DNA of 64,000 nt from Triangularia verruculosa (Eukaryota > Ascomycota > Sordariomycetes > Sordariales > Podosporaceae): contig MU863945.1 in assembly GCA_033296885.1 (NCBI GenBank), positions 62,001-126,000 on the forward strand, read 5' to 3'. Of the stretch, positions 57,655 to 64,000 are shown in pieces (positions within the stretch are counted from its first letter, which is position 1; every line of letters begins with the position of its first letter). Made by a program: the position numbers and the translations under genes. Under the pieces are notes generated by a model. That model was given only the letters and a program-made list of their open reading frames with translations. It was not told the origin of the DNA and searched no databases.

Positions 57655-59748
57655 ATGGTTGAGGTAATCGATCTTCTGTCGAGCTCTCCGCCTCGGCCAC
57701 CAACAGCCCGAGAGCCGTCGCTGCCAACAGGTGGAACCAAACGCCCGCCACCCAAAGAGAAATCACCGGACCTCGACAAGGGTCTCTTTGTCTCTGATGA
57801 CGAGTTCTCAAATCCAGTTGTTGGGACCGGGTGGTCGTGGAAAGGAATCAGCGCTGAAGGACCAGCAACTAAGAAACGGAGGATAAGTGCGGCAGAGTCG
57901 ATTATTTCAAGTCCCCAACGGAAATCGCCGTCAATTTCAGCTTCAGCCCCGCCGCCATCCGCTCAGCCAAAGGACCAGCAACGGAGCAGTTCTATTGCCA
58001 AAGGTGTGGCAGGAGTATTTTATCGACCTAGTGGGAAACGGTACCGCCCTGGCTTGGATGATGCTGATGACGAGTCGGAGGAGGATCCGTTCAGAAGCCC
58101 ATCGCCCAAGGGCAAAGAGACTGCGCCCTCGCAGAGAACTTTTGGCCAACAACAAGTAGTCCTTGGTTTGTCTGATGATGAACTTTTCATCAGTGAGACA
58201 CCTCTCGACAAGGGCAAGCAACCGATGGCAAAGCGCAACATCATGGAAGATGATGTAGTATCAAGCTCACCGGCTCTTACCCAGCGCCCAAAAAAGGCAG
58301 CCAGCAAAACTGCCGATTGGGACCCGATATCAAGCTCAGCGCCCCTTCCTGCAGCTGAAGACGATGAGTTTTCGAAACCAGCCCGTTCATTCCGGAAGGT
58401 CCAGTCGGAAGTCATCACACTGGACGATTCTGACGAGGACATGGATGATTCGGATTCCGATAACGATGATGATCTCCCAGACATCATGGACCTCGCCAGC
58501 TTAAAGCCAAAAACCACCTCTGGTTCAAGTGCCACGCGGGCACCTGCAGTCAGCAGATCCTGGAACAAAAGGTTCACCACCGGTGTATTATCCGCAAATG
58601 CAATTGCCCTCCCCGACGACCAGCGAACAACACAGCGGACGAAGACCCCCGCAGAAAAAGCAGCAGAAAAGGCCACCAAAGCCGCCGCCGTCGCCGCAGA
58701 AAGAGAACGCAAGCGCCTCGAAAAAGAGGCCGCCAAAGAAGCCAAAGCCTTTGAAAAGAAGCGCGCCGCCGCCCTCGCCGAAGTAAACAAACTCCGCACC
58801 GACAAAAAGGTCTCTACCCCTGAAATGGTCGTCAACCTCCCCATCGGCCTCAACCCAACCATCAAGATCCAAGCCGAGGAACTCCTCAAGGACCTCTCCG
58901 TCCAAGTCGAATCCTCCCGCTCCCCCGTCGATAACGTCGTGCGCTGGAAGCGAAAGGTAGACGCGGAGTACAACCCCTCCCTCTCCATCTGGGAGCCCGT
59001 TCCTTCCCGAATCGACACCGAGAAATACGCCATGGCAATCATGCCCGCTGCCCAGTTCGTCGAACTCTCCCTTTCCCTCGTCGACCCCGACCTAGACTCC
59101 CACGTCTCGTCCATGAAGTCCAGTTTTCCAGGGTGCACATTGATCTACCTAATCGAGGGCCTGAACCCCTTCCTCCGCAAAAACAAGTCCGCGCGCAACA
59201 GGCAGTTTGCCTCGGCTGTCCGAGACGGCTTAGACCCAGACAACAACCCGCGCCCGGCAAATCAACCGAAAGTCATCGACGAAGACATCGTCGAACAGTC
59301 GCTTTTATCCCTCCAATTGGTGCACAACTGTCTCATTCACCACACTAACGCTCCCATCGAGACCTCCCAGCAGATAGCTGTATTTACCCAACACATCTCC
59401 ACGGCCCCGTATCGTCGGCTACGGGATATGACGAACGATACACAGGCTGGATTTTGTATGGACTCTGGCCAGGTCCGGACGGGGACGGAGGCAAAGGATA
59501 TCTATGTGCGGATGCTGCAGGAGGTTGGGAGGGTCACGAAACCGATTGCGTTTGGGATCGCGGGGGAGTACGGCAGTGTCGGGCAGTTGAAGAGGGCGTT
59601 TGAGGAGGAGGGGCCGCTGATATTGGAGAATGTGAGGAAGCGGACGAATAGAGATGGGGGGTTTAGTGACAGGGCGGTGGGGCAGGCGATTAGCAGGAGG
59701 GTTCACAAGATTTTGCTGGGAAGGGATGCGACGAGTAGTGATATTTAA
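57655..59748 (+). CDS. EME1: EME1/MMS4 subunit of the MUS81 structure-specific endonuclease
   Basis: Non-catalytic partner of MUS81; the pair cuts branched DNA such as 3' flaps, stalled forks and nicked Holliday junctions in repair and meiosis. An uninterrupted frame encodes 697 residues. The N-terminal half is disordered, with SUMO-interaction-like stretches (EVIDLLSSSPP at the start and VITLDDSDEDMDDSDSDNDDD near 260). A charged Ala/Glu/Lys helix (about 330-380) follows, then the ERCC4-like domain (about 385-560, with YAMAIMPAAQFVELS and GCTLIYLIEGLNPFLRKN). The C-terminal helix-hairpin-helix region ends in HKILLGRDATSSDI. The ERKX3D nuclease motif of MUS81 is absent, as expected of the EME1 side. 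It is convergent with the CRO1 gene. Confidence 0.93.
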   Translation: MVEVIDLLSSSPPRPPTAREPSLPTGGTKRPPPKEKSPDLDKGLFVSDDEFSNPVVGTGWSWKGISAEGPATKKRRISAAESIISSPQRKSPSISASAPPPSAQPKDQQRSSSIAKGVAGVFYRPSGKRYRPGLDDADDESEEDPFRSPSPKGKETAPSQRTFGQQQVVLGLSDDELFISETPLDKGKQPMAKRNIMEDDVVSSSPALTQRPKKAASKTADWDPISSSAPLPAAEDDEFSKPARSFRKVQSEVITLDDSDEDMDDSDSDNDDDLPDIMDLASLKPKTTSGSSATRAPAVSRSWNKRFTTGVLSANAIALPDDQRTTQRTKTPAEKAAEKATKAAAVAAERERKRLEKEAAKEAKAFEKKRAAALAEVNKLRTDKKVSTPEMVVNLPIGLNPTIKIQAEELLKDLSVQVESSRSPVDNVVRWKRKVDAEYNPSLSIWEPVPSRIDTEKYAMAIMPAAQFVELSLSLVDPDLDSHVSSMKSSFPGCTLIYLIEGLNPFLRKNKSARNRQFASAVRDGLDPDNNPRPANQPKVIDEDIVEQSLLSLQLVHNCLIHHTNAPIETSQQIAVFTQHISTAPYRRLRDMTNDTQAGFCMDSGQVRTGTEAKDIYVRMLQEVGRVTKPIAFGIAGEYGSVGQLKRAFEEEGPLILENVRKRTNRDGGFSDRAVGQAISRRVHKILLGRDATSSDI

Positions 59749-60081
59749 ACGGTGGGTGAGTCGGGGTTGGAGGGGTGTGATGTGCACTGTACTATATATG
59801 TATATATACACGAAGCTGTGTGTGTTAGACATTTTGCGAAGCTAGGTGAGCCAACTGTCTTGGAGCATTTGGAACATCAATCAGTAATCAGCTGCATGCA
59901 GATTTAGAATATGCTTTTAGATTATCAAAAATTAGGATGGTGTTATGATATTTCCTCCGCCCCTTCTCAAATCCCACATATTATCAACCTTGATCCCCAT
60001 TTCCGCTCCCAACGTGTACTCCTGCTCCCAAAATGCCACAGCAATGCTCACATATTGTTACTTGTTCAACCGCCTTGGCCG
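59749..60081. other. Convergent 3' region, EME1 / CRO1
   Basis: 333 bp between two stop codons, with a short alternating TATATA stretch near 59,794-59,809. Presumed 3' untranslated sequence of both genes. Confidence 0.4.
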
Positions 60082-62272
60082 CTAAACCTCCCCATCCTTC
60101 ATCAGCCCCTCCGCAGCCTGCACAACCACTTGCACCACCTCCTGGCTCTTACTCTTCTTCGCACACCCCATCAGTGCCTCCACCGCGCCCTTCTCCAGCA
60201 GCTTCTTCCTCGCCTGCCTACCCACCTCGCCCTCGGCAAAAACCATATTTCTCACCACCACCGCCCCTCGATGCCTCAAATCCTCCCTCTCGTCTCGACA
60301 TAAATCCAGTACCACCTCCAGTCCTCTTTCTAGCTTTGTGACCGCCTCGACCACCTCGTCGCAGGCTGTCAGACTAGCTAGTGCACCTCCCGCCGCGCTC
60401 CTCGTCTTGGGATCCTCCGCATCCGCCAAGGCAACGATGACCTTGACTCTGTTGGCAGCCTTTGGTGTCCCATCGCCAAACAGAGCAAGCGTTTGCTCCG
60501 GGTCTTGGACCAGATTGCACACCAATTCCACTGCCGCGGTGCAGACGCGAGGGTTGGTGTTGAAAAGCTGCTCCTCGATGTCGTCCCAGGCCGTGCGGAT
60601 GATGGCTTTGCGAGTGTCGTCGTCGGTAGAAGCCAGGTTTGTCAACGCCATCAACGACTCAAAAGTAGGGAGAAGGTCCCTCCGGTCAGCGGAGGGATCG
60701 GGGTTGAGAATAGATGCCAGAGGTCGGATAGCCGCGCTTTGGGGGATGGGTCTTGCGCCACCAAAGACGAGGACAGGGTTGGTAGAGATGAGAATGCGAG
60801 CTAGAGCTTGAGCAGCGGCGCGCTTGGCTTGATTTTCTGTTTCTGGGAGGGCGGTCCAGGCTGCAATAAGAAGACGGACGGCGCCTTGCTGAGCAAGCTG
60901 ACCGCGGAGAGGCGGAGGTGTGGTAAGAGCGTGAATAATGGATATGATCAAAGCTAAAGAGGCAGCCGAACCACTCTTGCTTTGCTTGATAAGGACCGGA
61001 GTAAGCCCAGCTTCAAAGACTCGCTTACACCTTTCTGTAACGTGCTCATCTTCGTTCAGGGGGTCGACCTGTACCTTGCCCCCAGCATTGGCGTACGCCT
61101 TGAGTTGTCGTATCCTCTTCTCTTCATCCGTCTCGATAGGTCGATATCTAGTAAGATTGGCAAAGATACTGAGGGTACCATAAATCAAGGGAGACCTGGG
61201 AGGAGCATCATCAAGAGCCTTGACAAGACGTTTCAGAGTTTCTGAGTCTTTGGACAAACTTTCCTTCACCCTAGGTTGGAGAGATGCGTACGCCAACCCC
61301 TCAACCGACGGTTGGACATGCTCGCTCTCCTCCTCAAGGAGCATTTTGGTAAATCTCTTGGACAAATCTTCGATACTGGTGGCCGCCGGTTGTATCCTAG
61401 GCTCCGGGCCGGTGGTGGTTGGCGTGATTGGGACTGCCTTCAAGTGTGATGTCAGCCAGACATCATCACCAAGAAAAGGCAACATAGTAGACTCAGTAAG
61501 GGGGAGTGTGGATGTGTTGGCTAACCCTCAGTTTTGCCAGGACCACGGCGGCAAGGTTCTGGACTTGTAGAGAATGCCGTCTCATAGATATGGAACCTTC
61601 CTGGAGATGCATATCAGGGTCGGCTGTATGCATAGACTTGACGGCGTCGTCGGGATCCTGGTCGACGATCTCCTCAAGCCACTCTGCACAGTACTTCTGA
61701 ACAGCTTCTCGGCACGCCGAGTTCATGCAGGCAGCGTTGAGCATCTCCAAGCAAGCTGTTTCAACCTTCCTGCTCTTCCATTTCCGCCTCATAAGCGGAC
61801 CTAGACTGGCAAGAAAGCCTTCACTCAGGAATAGCTCAGATGTGAGGTCAGGGACAATCGGGAAAATGGTGGCAGCGACGCAAAAGGCGACAATGTAGTC
61901 ATCGTAGGTCCCTCGGCGCACGCGGTCGTGGAAGAACTCGGCCAGTTTCTTGCCGCCATCTTCTCCAGCAGCTTTGAGGTAGGCAGAGGTACAGAGTGCG
62001 GCGTGTGCGCGCACAATATCAGGCTGTCTCATGTCGAGGTAACATAATATGGTATCAACACAGTCGCTATCAATCACAGTTGTGACAGATGTCTCGCCCT
62101 TTTTAGTAACCTCGACGTCATCGTTAAGGAGTCGTGTTAGCTCGCCGAGTTCTCTGACAGTCTCTTCATCCTCCTTGCCACCTTCCATGAGACCTGCGAA
62201 GATAAGCAGTGTCTGATCCAGTCTGCCCAGAGGCTCCGGGGCCGTCACGGCCGCTTCGGCTACGGCGGCCAT
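60082..62272 (-). CDS. CRO1: UCS-domain myosin chaperone (UNC-45/Cro1/She4 family)
   Basis: Armadillo-repeat protein that helps fold and keep active the heads of class II and V myosins, and so acts in septation, cell polarity and endocytosis. Two exons (62272-61526 and 61437-60082) give 700 residues. There is no TPR domain, as in other fungal members and unlike animal UNC-45. The central region (about 20-250) has CVDTILCYLDMRQPDIVRAH and VETACLEMLNAACMN. The UCS region in the C-terminal half shows repeated helical pairs such as PTFESLMALTNLAS, NPRVCTAAVELVCNLVQ and AAGGALASLTACDEVVEA, ending in GLMKDGEV. The intron join AKLR-AVPITPTTT keeps frame, although the acceptor AAG is a weak site. The Podospora homologue, cro1, is known from its need in sexual sporulation. 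Confidence 0.92.
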
Positions 62273-63174
62273 GCTACCTGATGGTTGTTTGTGATGCTTT
62301 AGGTTGGTGAATGTTTAGTTGCAGTCTGAAGCAGGCGTCGGTGCGAGGATTGGCAGCCTTTGTTAGGGTAGGTCGGTGGCAGATTGCTGACAAGATACTG
62401 GCGTATAAATAGGTGAGATAAGATGAATCTAGATCAGATGTAGGATCTGGAAGCTTATCAGTCGCAGGTGCTGGGAACACGGAGACGAATAGAAGGCGAG
62501 GATTGGCGGACCCGGAGTTTATCTCCGCGCAAAAGGCTTCCAGTCAGACGGTAACGTGACAAAAAGTGTCAGAGCCCGTCAGTGTGGAAAGTTAACCTGG
62601 AATCTGCCGTGTAACGGCAAGAGCCTTCTTTCTCTGGGGAAAGCTGGTGCCCCTGTGTTACTCGACGACAGAGCTTCGTCTTTAGCATCTGATTGCGCCC
62701 CCACCCCCACGGATAGGATTCTAAACAGGACTAGCGTCAACTTTTCTGGCGGGGCACTCCGCCGAAGCGGTCTTAACCTCACGTGGAGGCGCGATTCCAT
62801 CTGGGATTGACCAGGGTTTGTTCTTGACTTTTTACTTTAAAAACGCGTTCCATCCCAATTGAGCCTGAGAACACGCGACGGCACTTCACTTTGCGCCAAG
62901 CTTGGGTTTTGATCCTTCGATCTTGCCCTTGACAGGTACAACGGCCTATCGAAACATATCATAATCGAGAGAACCACTGCTCCAACATCAAATACGTGAC
63001 AGTCTTTCAGGACATCTGCGAATCGCTCTTTACCGAATGCGACATACATAAATCAGTCCCTACCACCGCCATCCGGCACGACCCCTCCACCGAGATCGGA
63101 ACTTGATACTATTATCAACTTGACGGGCAACTCGCTTCAGGCACCGCGCCACACAGCGCGAACAGCTTGGCAAG
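62273..63174. promoter_or_regulatory. Divergent promoter region, CRO1 / TFB4
   Basis: 902 bp between divergent start codons, containing both promoters and leaders. No gene or repeat supported, and no specific motif identified. Confidence 0.45.
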
Positions 63175-64000
63175 ATGAGTGCCCAGGATGCGGTGGACGC
63201 CTCGGAGCACTACGAAGTTTACAAGGCCGACGATGTGCCATCCTTGACGACCATCGTCATCGATACGAACCCACGAGCTTGGGCTGCCCTCGGCGAGCTC
63301 CTTCCACTCTCGAAGGCCATTGCCAATATCCTCATTTTCGTCAATTCACATCTAGCTTTTAGTAATTCGAACCAAGTTGCTATCATAGCCGCCCATACGA
63401 ATCGAGCGATATGGCTGTACCCGACGCCACCAAAACCACCAACAGAAGACGTCGAGATGCAAGATGCTGGCAGGAGGGCGGACACATTCCTCAACTCAGC
63501 CAATAAATATCCCCAATATGCTCAAATAGAGCACTCCCTCCTAACGTCACTGCGCGATCTGATCGGGAGTACGATAGCAACGGACCTCGACGAAACCACC
63601 ACGCAGATCTCGGGCGCTCTTACCCTCGCCCTAGCCCACATCAGCAAGACGGCTCTGTCCTACACCGCGAGCCAAGCACCCTCTAACCCTACCGCGGGAG
63701 CCACGGTCCCGACAACCACAACCGCGACGGCCGTTGGTCTGGCTGGGTTCCACGCCCGCATCCTCGTCCTGTCCGTCTCCGATTCCGCTGCCTCTCAGTA
63801 CATCCCAACCATGAACGCCGTCTTTGCCGCCGCCATGTCCCGCATTGCAATCGACACCCTTTCCCTCCGAGGCAATGCCACCTTTCTCGAACAGGCCTCT
63901 TTCATAACCAGAGGCACCTTCATTCGTGCCGCCGAGCCACAAGGCCTCCTGCAGTATCTCATGTTTGGCTTCGGTGTCGGGAGCGCCCCTTCAAATACCT
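63175..64000 (+). CDS. TFB4: TFIIH core subunit TFB4 (p34), partial at window end
   Basis: Subunit of the general transcription and nucleotide-excision-repair factor TFIIH. The frame is open from ATG at 63175 to the window edge (275 codons). It has the p34 von Willebrand-A-like fold: PSLTTIVIDTNPRAWAALGE at the first strand, LSKAIANILIFVNSHLAFSN, NQVAIIAAHTNRAIWLYP, then ISGALTLALAHISK, ARILVLSVSDSAASQYIPTM, NAVFAAAMSRIAIDTLSL, and GLLQYLMFGF just before the edge. The C-terminal zinc-finger region expected in the family lies outside the window. Ser/Thr/Ala-rich spacer sequence (around ASQAPSNPTAGATVP) is inserted in the middle. The start ATG immediately precedes MSAQDAVDASEHYEVYKADD, close to the expected N-terminus. 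Confidence 0.93.
   Translation, partial: MSAQDAVDASEHYEVYKADDVPSLTTIVIDTNPRAWAALGELLPLSKAIANILIFVNSHLAFSNSNQVAIIAAHTNRAIWLYPTPPKPPTEDVEMQDAGRRADTFLNSANKYPQYAQIEHSLLTSLRDLIGSTIATDLDETTTQISGALTLALAHISKTALSYTASQAPSNPTAGATVPTTTTATAVGLAGFHARILVLSVSDSAASQYIPTMNAVFAAAMSRIAIDTLSLRGNATFLEQASFITRGTFIRAAEPQGLLQYLMFGFGVGSAPSNT

Noticed and set aside
58020..59138. A 372-codon minus frame
   Set aside because: It is antisense to EME1 and shows no domain; the sense frame is a clear EME1/MMS4 protein.
1..64000. tRNA, rRNA and CRISPR features
   Set aside because: No convincing tRNA B-box with matching arms, no rRNA sequence and no spaced direct-repeat array was seen; CRISPR is not expected in a fungal nuclear genome. 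A tRNAscan run would settle the tRNA question.

Overview
This is nuclear DNA from a filamentous ascomycete, most likely a Sordariomycete of the Sordariales type (Podospora, Chaetomium and Neurospora relatives). The reasons are the small spliceosomal introns of about 45-80 nt (donors such as GTAAGT, GTACGT and GTATGT, CTAAC-type branch sites, short YAG acceptors), the gene set (UNC-45/Cro1/She4 protein, fungal ADAM protease, SPX-ankyrin GDE1, heat-shock factor with an internal DNA-binding domain), and a transposon remnant carrying the CpA/TpG depletion left by repeat-induced point mutation (RIP). The species call is inference.

Nineteen protein genes can be supported, the last running off the right edge. 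From left to right: V-ATPase subunit B (-), CWC27 spliceosomal cyclophilin (+), heat-shock factor (+), gamma-glutamyltranspeptidase (+), zinc alcohol dehydrogenase (-), ARP3 (-), taspase-like threonine hydrolase (+), peroxisomal ABC half-transporter (-), PGA1-like GPI-mannosyltransferase cofactor (+), WW-domain low-complexity protein (-), ZPR1 (-), SNM1/RPR2-type RNase MRP/P protein (-), GDE1 (+), ADAM metalloprotease (-), acetyl-CoA synthetase (-), kinesin (-), EME1/MMS4 nuclease subunit (+), CRO1/UNC-45 myosin chaperone (-) and TFIIH subunit TFB4 (+, partial). They are scattered housekeeping genes, each with its own promoter. There is no operon or metabolite cluster, although several neighbours are divergent or convergent. 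Splice junctions were read by eye. Most were fixed by unbroken reading frame and family similarity, and the summed exon lengths give whole numbers of codons.

Genes are dense from 0 to 37 kb, apart from a few 1-1.7 kb gaps. The right half has three gene-poor stretches: 37.3-40.6, 43.0-47.4 and 52.8-57.7 kb. The last is a repeat island with two transposon-type elements: a 258-bp TA-flanked miniature element with 31-bp inverted ends and a core of seven units spaced exactly 21 nt apart, and a 1.13-kb RIP-mutated element with 54-bp inverted ends and an 8-bp target duplication. A perfect (AAC)29 microsatellite lies downstream of the kinesin gene.

The observations most worth following are an in-frame acidic/aromatic 35-codon extension directly after the TAG stop of the heat-shock factor, the two mobile elements, and several genes whose true start or 5' coding region depends on very small exons.
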